This document shows positions 1 through 5,527 of a stretch of DNA of 7,071 nucleotides, one piece after another. Each line of letters starts with the position of its first letter. Positions within the stretch are counted from its first letter, which is position 1. Location: positions 1-7,071 of the forward strand of contig SCTP01000158.1 of assembly GCA_004322325.1 (NCBI GenBank), written 5' to 3'. The position numbers were made by a program, and so were the translations under genes. The DNA comes from Gammaproteobacteria bacterium (GTDB lineage Bacteria > Pseudomonadota > Gammaproteobacteria > DSM-16500). The notes beneath the pieces were generated by a model. That model saw nothing but the letters and a program-made list of their open reading frames with translations, ran no database searches and was not told the origin of the DNA.

Positions 1-235
1 GGCGAATTTACGGCGGATGATTTATTGGGGCGGATATTTTCGAGTTTTTGTATTGGGAAGTAGAAGTAAAGTATAACTTGAATGTTAGAAGCAATTTTTA
101 GTTGTTTATCGTTAGTTAAAAAAGTTTGGCATTGATTAGCGTGAGCAGTTGCTAGATGAATGGCATCAGGTAATCGAATTGAACCAGAAGTGTTACCTAA
201 TGTGGCACGCAGTGACGGAAGAAACATGTACGATA

Positions 236-243
236 CTAAGGCC
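236..243. repeat. Left insertion footprint: CTAA plus duplicated GGCC
   Basis: CTAAGGCC lies immediately outside the left end of the GIY-YIG element, and GGCCTTAG (792-799) lies immediately outside the right end. If one GGCC is removed with the element, a 12-bp perfect palindrome, CTAAGGCCTTAG, is restored, and the PIN reading frame runs through it as TCT AAG GCC TTA GTA. This is what a 4-bp target duplication at the centre of a palindromic target would leave. An alternative is that the flanks are merely an extension of the inverted repeats with one mismatch. Confidence 0.6.
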
Positions 244-244
244 T

Positions 245-293
245 GTCGTCAATTAACCGCGCCGTCGTCCCGCGGCTTGTCCGCGGGATCCAG
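245..293 (+). repeat. Left terminal inverted repeat (REP-like hairpin)
   Basis: A 49-bp sequence starting GTCGTCAATTAACC and ending GGGATCCAG. It is the reverse complement of 742-790 except at position 259 (G here; the partner base at 776 predicts A). It contains a perfect 7-bp stem, CCCGCGG at 269-275 and CCGCGGG at 281-287, around a CTTGT loop. GTCGTC occurs twice, at 245-250 and 264-269. The near-identity of the two arms implies recent insertion or ongoing correction. Confidence 0.93.
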
Positions 294-377
294 TTAAGCG
301 AAAGAATCTATCGCGTATAAATGAATTGAACATTTCGAAAAATAAAACGGGATTATGATAAACATTATTAAAAAGAT

Positions 378-443
378 AGCAATTTTATTGAGCGCTTTTT
401 TTGTAAGTCGAAGCAGTTTCGTGATATTGCTACACGTTTAGGA
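378..443 (+). pseudogene. Remnant of an IS5-family transposase C-terminus
   Basis: In one plus-strand frame this stretch reads IERFFCKSKQFRDIATRL. It closely resembles the conserved segment near the C-terminus of IS5-group transposases, typically IERFF.K.KQFRRIATRY, which includes the catalytic Glu region. Only about 22 codons remain: a TAA lies a few codons upstream, and the frame runs into the GIY-YIG gene downstream without continuing the transposase. The fragment lies wholly inside the inverted-repeat element, just before the nuclease gene. It may be a scar of an older insertion or recombination captured by the element. The assignment rests on a short but distinctive match. Confidence 0.6.
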
Positions 444-450
444 ATTTTTT

Positions 451-741
451 ATGAAGCGATATTTTGTTTATATTCTTACGAGCCAATGTAATGGCACCTT
501 ATACGTAGGTTCCACATCTAATTTAATACAGCGTGTTTGGCAGCATAAAAATGGTACTTTTTCTGGTTTTACATCAAAATATCAAGTTCATCATCTTGTG
601 TATTACGAGGAGCATCAAAATATTGCCGAAATGGTTCGCCGTGAAAGACGATTGAAAAACTGGTGTAGAAAATGGAAATTAAATTTAATTGAACAGTTTA
701 ATCCCACATGGCAAGATTTATACGATAAAATTTGTGTCTAG
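451..741 (+). CDS. Small GIY-YIG nuclease carried by the inverted-repeat element
   Basis: This is a 96-residue single-domain GIY-YIG nuclease of the UvrC/SLX1-like small-protein type (the DUF/UPF0213-like group). VYI at 6-8 and LYVG at 17-20 are the GIY and YIG strands. Arg28 and His32 in the R..QHK motif, and Glu65 in the RRERRLKNW motif, are the other expected active-site positions, so it looks catalytically complete. FTSKY and LVYYE match the conserved core, and NPTWQDLY is the usual C-terminal signature. The ATG at 451 follows TAGGA with an 8-base gap. The TAG stop (739-741) is directly followed by the first base of the right inverted repeat, so gene and repeat are fitted together without spare sequence. 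It probably cuts DNA, perhaps at the palindromic ends of its own element. The family is certain; the role in mobility is inference. Confidence 0.93.
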   Translation: MKRYFVYILTSQCNGTLYVGSTSNLIQRVWQHKNGTFSGFTSKYQVHHLVYYEEHQNIAEMVRRERRLKNWCRKWKLNLIEQFNPTWQDLYDKICV

Positions 742-790
742 CTGGATCCCGCGGACAAGCCGCGGGACGACGGCGTGGTTAATTGACGAC
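742..790 (-). repeat. Right terminal inverted repeat (REP-like hairpin)
   Basis: A 49-bp repeat that begins CTGGATCCC at the base after the nuclease stop codon and ends AATTGACGAC. CCCGCGG (748-754) and CCGCGGG (760-766) form a perfect stem around ACAAG. A stable hairpin here would protect the 3' end of the nuclease mRNA or slow transcription, but no T-run follows, so it is not a standard intrinsic terminator. It pairs with 245-293 with one mismatch. Confidence 0.93.
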
Positions 791-791
791 T

Positions 792-799
792 GGCCTTAG
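792..799. repeat. Right insertion footprint: duplicated GGCC plus TTAG
   Basis: GGCCTTAG directly follows the right end of the element and is the partner of CTAAGGCC at 236-243. The shared GGCC is the probable target duplication. Confidence 0.6.
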
Positions 800-1004
800 A
801 TGTTTGAATGAGATTTTTATAAGCTTCTTGCAGAGGTAAATTTTCATTTATCATTGGCTTAACCAATAATTCGCTTAACGCAAGTTCACTAGTAACTGCA
901 TACAGCTTGCCATTATCGATAAAGTTAAAAATTTTATTGAGAGAAGGAGTAAAATCCGCATAACCTTCAAGCAGATAAATAAAAATATAGTATCTAGGTA
1001 GATA

Positions 1005-1100
1005 TTATTTCCAAATATTTCGCTCACCTCGTATGAAAGCATCTGCTTCCTCTGCAGAAGCGAAACTTCCTTTAGCAGATCCTACGACTATTTCAGCCAT
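1005..1100 (-). CDS. 31-residue antitoxin-like ORF upstream of the dead PIN toxin
   Basis: The ORF starts with ATG at 1100 inside the last codons of the PEBP-like gene (13-base overlap) and encodes 31 residues containing GSAKGSFASAEEADAFIRGE and ending RNIWK. An in-frame TAG lies two codons upstream of the ATG, so it cannot be extended. No clear Shine-Dalgarno sequence is seen, so translation may be coupled to the upstream gene. It overlaps the likely GTG start of the PIN toxin by 23 bases in another frame, the arrangement typical of antitoxin followed by toxin. The pattern of a short basic stretch and then an acidic helix ending in R.ER..W looks like the toxin-binding tail of an antitoxin. 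It is short for a complete one, so it may be a truncated remnant that lost its DNA-binding half. The role is inferred from position. Confidence 0.5.
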   Translation of the reverse strand: MAEIVVGSAKGSFASAEEADAFIRGERNIWK

Positions 1101-1627
1101 CGACTATAAGTCGCTGTTAGCGTCACCTTATCTATAATATGCCCTTGCATAGCTTTCATGACGGCTGGGCCATCAGCTCCCGCGGGTAGCTTAAGTTTGG
1201 TATCCAGCGCATAAAGTGTGAAGAGATAAATATGCGCTGCTCCTTTAGGCGGGCAAGGGCCATTGTATCGTTCCTTGCTAAAACTATTTTTTCCTACCAT
1301 CACACCAGCTGGCACTTTTTCCATGCCTTCTGGGAAAGTGACGCCGGATGGGGGAATATCGTAGACCACCCAATGATAGAACGTGCCATTGGGAGCATCG
1401 GGGTCGGTGAGGATGAGGGCTAAGGATTGGGTTTTGGCGGGGAGGTTGGCCCAGTCGAATTCGGGGGAAACGTCTTTGCTGTCGCAGGTGTAGAGGACGG
1501 GGAGGACGGTTTGGTCGAGGAAGCCGGTGGTGTTGAGGGTGAGGGTGGGGGCTTTGGCGTCGTCGGCGTGGGCGGTGAGAGTGAAGAAGGCTAGTAGACC
1601 AGCTAATAGAAACATTAAGTTACGCAT
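1088..1627 (-). CDS. Secreted PEBP/YbhB-family (Raf-kinase-inhibitor-like) protein
   Basis: A phosphatidylethanolamine-binding protein fold of the bacterial YbhB/YbcL type. The conserved ligand pocket is present: DPDAP at residues 75-79, HWVVYDIP starting at His85, and YNGPCPPKG at 121-129 followed by the hydrophobic LFTLYALD strand. Counted from ATG 1627 it is 179 residues. The N-terminus (MRNLMFLLAGLLAFFTLTAHA) is a clear Sec signal peptide with an A-H-A cleavage site before DD, so the mature protein is probably periplasmic. I prefer ATG at 1627 to the TTG six codons upstream (1645), because AAGGA precedes it at a good distance and the signal peptide begins there. Bacterial members have no settled substrate. 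The gene is noticeably more GC-rich than its left and right neighbours. It is divergent from the 740-residue gene, and its 3' end overlaps the antitoxin-like ORF. Confidence 0.93.
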   Translation of the reverse strand: MRNLMFLLAGLLAFFTLTAHADDAKAPTLTLNTTGFLDQTVLPVLYTCDSKDVSPEFDWANLPAKTQSLALILTDPDAPNGTFYHWVVYDIPPSGVTFPEGMEKVPAGVMVGKNSFSKERYNGPCPPKGAAHIYLFTLYALDTKLKLPAGADGPAVMKAMQGHIIDKVTLTATYSRWLK

Positions 1628-1766
1628 GATGTCTTCCTTGAGCAAGTAATTCTCTAAACTGTCGCTTTTTCCGTGGGGATCGTCAAGCTTTTCATATAAA
1701 CCAAGTCAGTAACTAGTTGAAAAATAGCGAATATTAAAAGTTAATCTTTTTTTATAGATTAAGCCC

Positions 1767-1790
1767 TATACTTTTAGTAATACTTATAAT
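1767..1790 (+). promoter_or_regulatory. Candidate -10 elements for the 740-residue gene
   Basis: Two -10-like hexamers precede the gene: TATACT at 1767-1772 and a perfect TATAAT at 1785-1790. Neither has a good -35 at 16-18 bp. The TATAAT lies only 17 bases before the start codon, which would leave a very short leader, so TATACT fits better with the GAGGTGG ribosome site at 1798-1804. CTTATAATTA also occurs upstream of the gene starting at 6057. Confidence 0.35.
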
Positions 1791-1807
1791 TATTAACGAG
1801 GTGGTAC

Positions 1808-4030
1808 ATGGCTTCTCTCGAAATACCAACTCCCATTGACGAGCTTTATAATGTCCAGGCAGGGTTAACCGAAAAGATGAAGTTGCTCGCGGAACGAGCG
1901 GATTATCTTGCTAAGAATCTTCCAAAAAAATATGCCACTAAAGAAAATAAGGAAATGTTAGAAAAATTAAGAAACATAGCAACAGATTTAAGTCGCTTTA
2001 GTCAACTACCTACCACATGGAAATCGCGAGAACAAAAAATTGGTGGGTTCGCAGATTATTTTCTAGATGATAAAGAAGAAAATTTCAAAAAACTGATGAA
2101 TCGCGCAGCAGATTTAATGTTATTTCAAGAAAAAGCCATTGAGTTGATAAAAAATATTGATTCAGTATCAAAGGATGCTGTCTTAAAAAGTAAAATAAAT
2201 AATCCTAAAAATGCGAGTGATACGTTGGAAAATTTAATAGTAGCTCCTATGCAGATGAGTATGAAGTACAAGAATCTAATTGGGGAGATGCTAAAAACTA
2301 ATAAAATGTCCTCGAAATTGAAAGAAGGTTATAAGGATGCTTTAGAACTGGTTGATACATTAGTAGATAAATCAAACAAAAGAAAAAAGATGCTTGATGA
2401 GAAAGAAAAATTTACAACAGAAATTAAAGAAGTGACAGACATAATAGAAGGAATGATAAAAAAATCTCATAAGAATCTACCAAAAATGAATCTTCTTAAA
2501 CAAGTATTACAAGAATTCAACGAGGAAATTAAATGGGGTGATACTGTAGCTTCGAAAATGACTAATAGTTTAAGTAAATTAAAATATTCTATTTCAAAAG
2601 AAGAATTTAATATCTTGCAAAGGCAAATAGGAAAGATAGAAAAAAAAGCAGAAAAAATCAAGAAAGAGTCATTTTTATCTACACTTAATGATATATTAGA
2701 TAATTTAAATGGGACATTAAAAAGTATAAATGAATCGAAAGCTAAGGGGCTTGCGCTATTTACTCCGCAAGAAGAGTATTTAGTAAATGCGAGAATTAAG
2801 CTGATAACTAAAACTCTGAATGATTTTAATAGCGATCCTAACCCGCATAGAATCGCCCACATGCTGGAAGAATTAAAGGGGAGTTCTTTTATTTCTGGGA
2901 CAGGCCATTTTGAAAAAATTAACTCACTATGGGAAAAAGAAAAAAGAAGTAAAACAGAAACAAAGGAAAATAACTTATCAAGGAAAAACCTTTCTAATCA
3001 ATATTTGACAGAAATGGAAAGGTTTAAACAGGAAGTGGATAAAATAGATAATCAGGTAAAAAATTATAATGACTTGAAAGCGTCGAATAAACTCACTCCG
3101 CAAGAGATCGATAATTTTCAGGTATGGTTTGAGAAAGCATTACAATCTAGTGACTGTAAAGACTATTTGGAATATACAAAAGATAAAAATGTTAAAGAGT
3201 TGATGGGGGTGTTAACTGATTTGATATTAAAAGTGACGGACGAAAAAAAGAGAAAATCACTGGAATATTTGGTGCATAAAGCGGGATTTGATTTACAAAA
3301 GGAGTTAAATAAAGTCGCTGTAGAGAGAATTGATGGACAATTAGCAAAATATCCTGAGTACAAAAAAACTAATCCAGCTGAAATTGACGGTTTATATAAT
3401 TGGTTTTATAAAACAATGAATAGTTCATACGGTAAAGAATATTTAAAAGATAGCAATAATGTTAATAAATTTGCGAAAGCATTAGTTGATTTACTGCCAA
3501 GATTACCAGAAGAAAAACAAAAAGTGATAAGATCGCTTGCGGGAGAAAATCTACAGAAACAGATAAACAAAGGTATGACTGAGAAAAGAATTTCCGATAT
3601 GGTTGAGATGAATATTTCTGAACAATTGAATAAATATCCTGAGGATAAAAAGAGAGATAAAGTTGGAGAGTTTTTCGTGTGGTTTGCTCAAACATTGCAA
3701 TCTAATTCTACAAAAGAGTATTTGCAGGATGATAAAAATAGTGAAAATGTTAAGAAATTTGCTAGAACGTTAATTACTTTTATTCCACGATTACCAGAAA
3801 AAAATAGAAAAGACCTTGAAAAGTTGGCAACCACAGCAGGACTTAATTTAGAAAAAGAACGAAATAATATGGTGAGGGAGAAAATTAATATCAGTTCTAA
3901 GTCTGCATATTCTCCTAAACTTTTTCAAGTGCGGCCGACCCAAGCAGGGGGAGTTAATGCGAAAGTGGAAAATAAAAAGAATGATGAAAAAACTACAGAA
4001 GCCAAAACTAATGGGCCGCGTAAAACTTAA
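1808..4030 (+). CDS. 740-residue helical protein: RhoGEF (DH)-like N-terminus plus three C-terminal repeats, candidate effector
   Basis: A Lys/Glu-rich, almost wholly helical 740-residue protein with no signal peptide or membrane segment. Residues about 10-200 resemble a Dbl-homology RhoGEF domain. The clearest match is the third conserved region, LENLIVAPMQ (140-149) followed by KYKNLIGEMLKTN (153-165), against the family pattern L..fL..P.QR..RY.LLL.eLlK.T. A DELYN..AGLTEKM..L..RADYL helix at 11-34 fits the first conserved helix, and FADYF at 81-85 fits the middle. Residues 190-400 are coiled-coil-like. Residues 411-690 hold three diverged repeats (listed separately), and the last 40 residues are a charged disordered tail. 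ATG 1808 follows GAGGTGG. The gene is much more AT-rich than tgt next to it. If the RhoGEF reading is right, the protein would act on host Rho-type GTPases after secretion, for example through a Dot/Icm type IV system, since bacteria lack such targets. The coding call is certain; the function is a moderate inference. Confidence 0.9.
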   Translation: MASLEIPTPIDELYNVQAGLTEKMKLLAERADYLAKNLPKKYATKENKEMLEKLRNIATDLSRFSQLPTTWKSREQKIGGFADYFLDDKEENFKKLMNRAADLMLFQEKAIELIKNIDSVSKDAVLKSKINNPKNASDTLENLIVAPMQMSMKYKNLIGEMLKTNKMSSKLKEGYKDALELVDTLVDKSNKRKKMLDEKEKFTTEIKEVTDIIEGMIKKSHKNLPKMNLLKQVLQEFNEEIKWGDTVASKMTNSLSKLKYSISKEEFNILQRQIGKIEKKAEKIKKESFLSTLNDILDNLNGTLKSINESKAKGLALFTPQEEYLVNARIKLITKTLNDFNSDPNPHRIAHMLEELKGSSFISGTGHFEKINSLWEKEKRSKTETKENNLSRKNLSNQYLTEMERFKQEVDKIDNQVKNYNDLKASNKLTPQEIDNFQVWFEKALQSSDCKDYLEYTKDKNVKELMGVLTDLILKVTDEKKRKSLEYLVHKAGFDLQKELNKVAVERIDGQLAKYPEYKKTNPAEIDGLYNWFYKTMNSSYGKEYLKDSNNVNKFAKALVDLLPRLPEEKQKVIRSLAGENLQKQINKGMTEKRISDMVEMNISEQLNKYPEDKKRDKVGEFFVWFAQTLQSNSTKEYLQDDKNSENVKKFARTLITFIPRLPEKNRKDLEKLATTAGLNLEKERNNMVREKINISSKSAYSPKLFQVRPTQAGGVNAKVENKKNDEKTTEAKTNGPRKT
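3038..3877 (+). repeat. Three tandem ~92-residue protein repeats in the 740-residue protein
   Basis: Residues 411-505, 508-590 and 601-690 align as three copies. Each copy starts with an I(D/S).Q(L/V)..Y motif. It then has a Trp-Phe pair (Trp440, Trp532, Trp625, so 92 and 93 residues apart), a K(D/E)YL motif (Lys451, Lys543, Lys636) and a hydrophobic helix. Copies 2 and 3 carry PRLPE (564-568, 660-664). All end in a (L/N)(Q/E)K.(L/I/R)N(K/N) helix. Copies 2 and 3 are the most alike. Each looks like a small helical bundle of its own; I do not recognise the family. Confidence 0.85.
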
Positions 4031-4031
4031 A

Positions 4032-5186
4032 TTACTTTGCTAGCATCATCTCCCGCATCCGCGTGCAAACCTTCTGCATGACATGAATATTATGAATGCT
4101 CGCCAAATGAAAATACGCGATTAATCCTTCTTTAAACAGATAATGCAAATACGCCCGTGAAAAATGCTGGCAAGTATAGCAATCGCAATTCGGCATAATC
4201 GGCTGATCATCTTTCGCATATTGGCTTTTCTTAATCAATATCCGACAATTATCCCCTTCACTTTCAAATGCCAACCACCCATCCCGCTCCACAATCTCTC
4301 CATAATACAATGTCCCATGCCGCGCATTGCGTGTCGGTGCGACGCAATCAAAAATATCAATGCCTCTTGCCACCACATCAATTAAATCTTGCGGATTCAA
4401 TCCCACGCCCATGGTATAGCGAATTTTATTCTCCGGCAGCATCGGCCGCACCCAATCAATAATTTCACATGTTTTCGGCATATCAAAGCCAATCACTTCC
4501 CCACCAATGCCAATTCCATCCAACTCTTGCTGCAAAATAAACTGCGTACTTTCTTCACGCAAATCCTGAAAACTACCACCTTGAATAATCCCGAACAACG
4601 CTTGTCGCATGCCATAAGCAGAACACGGATTTTTCTCATGCTCCGCTTTCGATCGCACTAACCATCGATGCGTACGATCCAGCGCTGCAAGGGCTGCTTC
4701 ACGGCCGCCTGTTTCCGGCGTGCATTGATCAAACGCCATGATGATATCCGCACCGATGACTTTTTGGGCTTGGATAGAAGTTTCCGCATTAAGATGAATA
4801 ATTTTCCCCGTCAGCGGATGCTTAAACACCGCCCCATTTTCATCAACAATGCAAATCGTCCCTTTTTTCGACAGACTCAACACTTGAAAGCCGCCGCTAT
4901 CCGTCAGCATGGCTTTATCCCAACCCATAAACGGGTGCATACCACCCACGGATTGGATGACTTCCATGCCCGGGCTGCACAGCATGTGATAGGTGTTCCC
5001 GCCGAGAATCAATTGGCTGCCATTTGCGCGCAGATCAGTCGGCGTTAGATAGTTCAGCATCGCCCGCGTGCCAACCGGCATGAAGGTGGGCGTGAGCACT
5101 TCCCCGTGGGGTGTGCGCATACGCATCACCCGGGCGGGTAAGGTTGGATGTTTTTTGACGATTTCTGAAGAATAAGTATTAGACAT
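4032..5186 (-). CDS. tgt: tRNA-guanine transglycosylase, divergent (chlamydial-like)
   Basis: The enzyme exchanges guanine 34 of GUN-anticodon tRNAs for a queuosine precursor. From ATG 5186 it has 384 residues. LTDSGGFQ carries the catalytic Asp96, FDQCTP has the base-binding Asp153, and IIQGG has Gln202. FDCVAPTRNARHG holds the nucleophile Asp280 and the tRNA-binding Arg loop. Zinc is bound by CDCYTC (Cys334, 336, 339) and His365 in SIHN. Two things are unusual. The bacterial GGLAVGE loop that recognises the substrate base is GIGGEVIGFD here. There is also an insert of about 10 residues before the zinc site. Phrases such as ARV.R..T.HG, SIQAQK..GADI and RAYL..LFK are nearer to chlamydial TGT, as remembered, than to E. 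coli. I chose ATG 5186 over the TTG three codons upstream. No strong Shine-Dalgarno is seen. The gene stands alone, without queA or secD/yajC beside it. Confidence 0.92.
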   Translation of the reverse strand: MSNTYSSEIVKKHPTLPARVMRMRTPHGEVLTPTFMPVGTRAMLNYLTPTDLRANGSQLILGGNTYHMLCSPGMEVIQSVGGMHPFMGWDKAMLTDSGGFQVLSLSKKGTICIVDENGAVFKHPLTGKIIHLNAETSIQAQKVIGADIIMAFDQCTPETGGREAALAALDRTHRWLVRSKAEHEKNPCSAYGMRQALFGIIQGGSFQDLREESTQFILQQELDGIGIGGEVIGFDMPKTCEIIDWVRPMLPENKIRYTMGVGLNPQDLIDVVARGIDIFDCVAPTRNARHGTLYYGEIVERDGWLAFESEGDNCRILIKKSQYAKDDQPIMPNCDCYTCQHFSRAYLHYLFKEGLIAYFHLASIHNIHVMQKVCTRMREMMLAK

Positions 5187-5223
5187 GGGCTGCAAGTATA
5201 GCGATGATTAGGGGTATTGGCGA

Positions 5224-5252
5224 TTGAAATTTTTATCCTACTCAACTAGACT
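5224..5252 (+). promoter_or_regulatory. Probable promoter of the vapBC-type operon
   Basis: TTGAAA (5224-5229) and TAGACT (5247-5252) are separated by 17 bp, a good sigma-70 arrangement with five and four consensus matches. The start codon at 5289 lies about 30 bases past the expected transcription start, with AGAAGG (5273-5278) as ribosome site. Confidence 0.5.
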
Positions 5253-5267
5253 AAACTAAACTTAGTC
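5249..5267. promoter_or_regulatory. Palindromic operator overlapping the -10 of the toxin-antitoxin promoter
   Basis: GACTAA (5249-5254) and TTAGTC (5262-5267) form a 6-bp inverted repeat. A second nested one, ACTAA-AC-TTAGT, lies at 5255-5266, and a further CTTAGT occurs at 5281-5286. The palindrome overlaps the -10 hexamer, as expected for autorepression by a Phd/YefM antitoxin and its toxin complex. The binding itself is inferred. Confidence 0.5.
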
Positions 5268-5288
5268 CACACAGAAGGTTCTTAGTTT

Positions 5289-5525
5289 ATGACCACCGTT
5301 AATATACATCAAGCCAAAACGCATTTTTCAAAGCTGATAGAGGCGGTTATGAGGGGGGAAGAAATTATTATCGCGAAAGCGGGGAAGCCTGCGGCAAAAT
5401 TAGTCCCCATCGCGCCAGTCAAACCCAAGCGCAAGCCAGGCGCACTTAAGGGCCAAATTCGAATTGCGGCAGATTTTGATGCGACATTACCGGATGATTT
5501 ACTTGATCAATTTGAAGGTAAATAA
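5289..5525 (+). CDS. vapB: Phd/YefM-type antitoxin (VapB)
   Basis: This 78-residue antitoxin partners the PIN toxin that follows. The N-terminal half is the classic Phd/YefM DNA-binding fold: NIHQAKTHFSKLIEAV at 5-20, then GEEIIIAKAGKPAAKLVPI at 23-41. The C-terminal tail, PGALKGQIRI and ADFDATLPDDLLDQF, is the toxin-binding peptide typical of antitoxins paired with VapC (DFD..LPDD). It should neutralise the toxin by covering its active site and repress its own promoter. The start is set by ATG 5289 with AGAAGG 10 bases upstream. The stop lies 2 bases before the toxin's start codon, so the two are translationally coupled. The gene is intact. Confidence 0.95.
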   Translation: MTTVNIHQAKTHFSKLIEAVMRGEEIIIAKAGKPAAKLVPIAPVKPKRKPGALKGQIRIAADFDATLPDDLLDQFEGK

Positions 5526-5527
5526 TC

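Larger units (their letters stand above)
244..791 (+). mobile_element. 548-bp GIY-YIG element with 49-bp terminal inverted repeats
   Basis: The element is bounded by inverted repeats at 245-293 and 742-790 that match at 48 of 49 positions. Each repeat holds a REP-like GC-rich hairpin. A lone T precedes or follows each repeat, then comes GGCC on both sides as a probable 4-bp target duplication. Inside are one intact small GIY-YIG nuclease gene and a remnant of an IS5-type transposase. Element plus one duplicated GGCC is 552 bp, a multiple of three, and its excision rejoins the PIN toxin gene in frame. No transposase of its own is intact, so either the nuclease drives movement or the element depends on help in trans. 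It resembles small palindromic nuclease cassettes scattered in proteobacterial genomes, but I cannot assign it to a named family. Confidence 0.75.
1..1027 (-). pseudogene. Broken PIN-domain (VapC-type) toxin gene, interrupted by the 244-791 element
   Basis: Read on the minus strand, two blocks rebuild a PIN-domain ribonuclease. The 5' block (about 1027 down to 796) gives IYLDT, then after a frameshift YLLEGYADF-type sequence continuing through TSELALSELLVKP to LIQTSKA. The 3' block (243 down to 1) gives RATLGNTSGSIRLPDAIHLA followed by QTFLTNDKQL. The four acidic positions expected of a PIN metal site are all visible: Asp in YLDT, Glu in SELLVKP, Asp in LPDAIHLA and Asp in LTNDKQ. A net one-base loss near 971-992, just after YLDT, breaks the frame, and the GIY-YIG element splits the rest. 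A GTG at 1027, overlapping the antitoxin-like ORF by 23 bases, is the likely original start. The part between TSKA and LRAT is shorter than in typical relatives, so the gene had probably decayed further. The 3' end continues open past the window edge without the usual PIN terminus. The family is fairly sure; the loss of function is very likely. Confidence 0.8.

Noticed and set aside
742..790. Right inverted repeat as a Rho-independent terminator
   Set aside because: The hairpin is strong but no T-run follows it on either strand.
240..795. CRISPR or attC-like reading of the paired hairpins
   Set aside because: There are only two copies, in inverted orientation, with a gene between, which fits terminal repeats of an element and not an array or cassette.
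1232..1423. Plus-strand 63-codon frame opposite the PEBP-like gene
   Set aside because: It is a shadow of a gene with clear family motifs and a signal peptide.
2467..3695. Minus-strand open frames inside the 740-residue gene
   Set aside because: They mirror the Lys/Glu codons as Phe/Leu/Ser-rich peptides, have no ribosome sites, and lie wholly opposite a good gene.
4164..5048. Several plus-strand open frames within the tgt region
   Set aside because: They are antisense shadows of a well-conserved tgt and encode low-complexity His/Arg-rich peptides with no family features.
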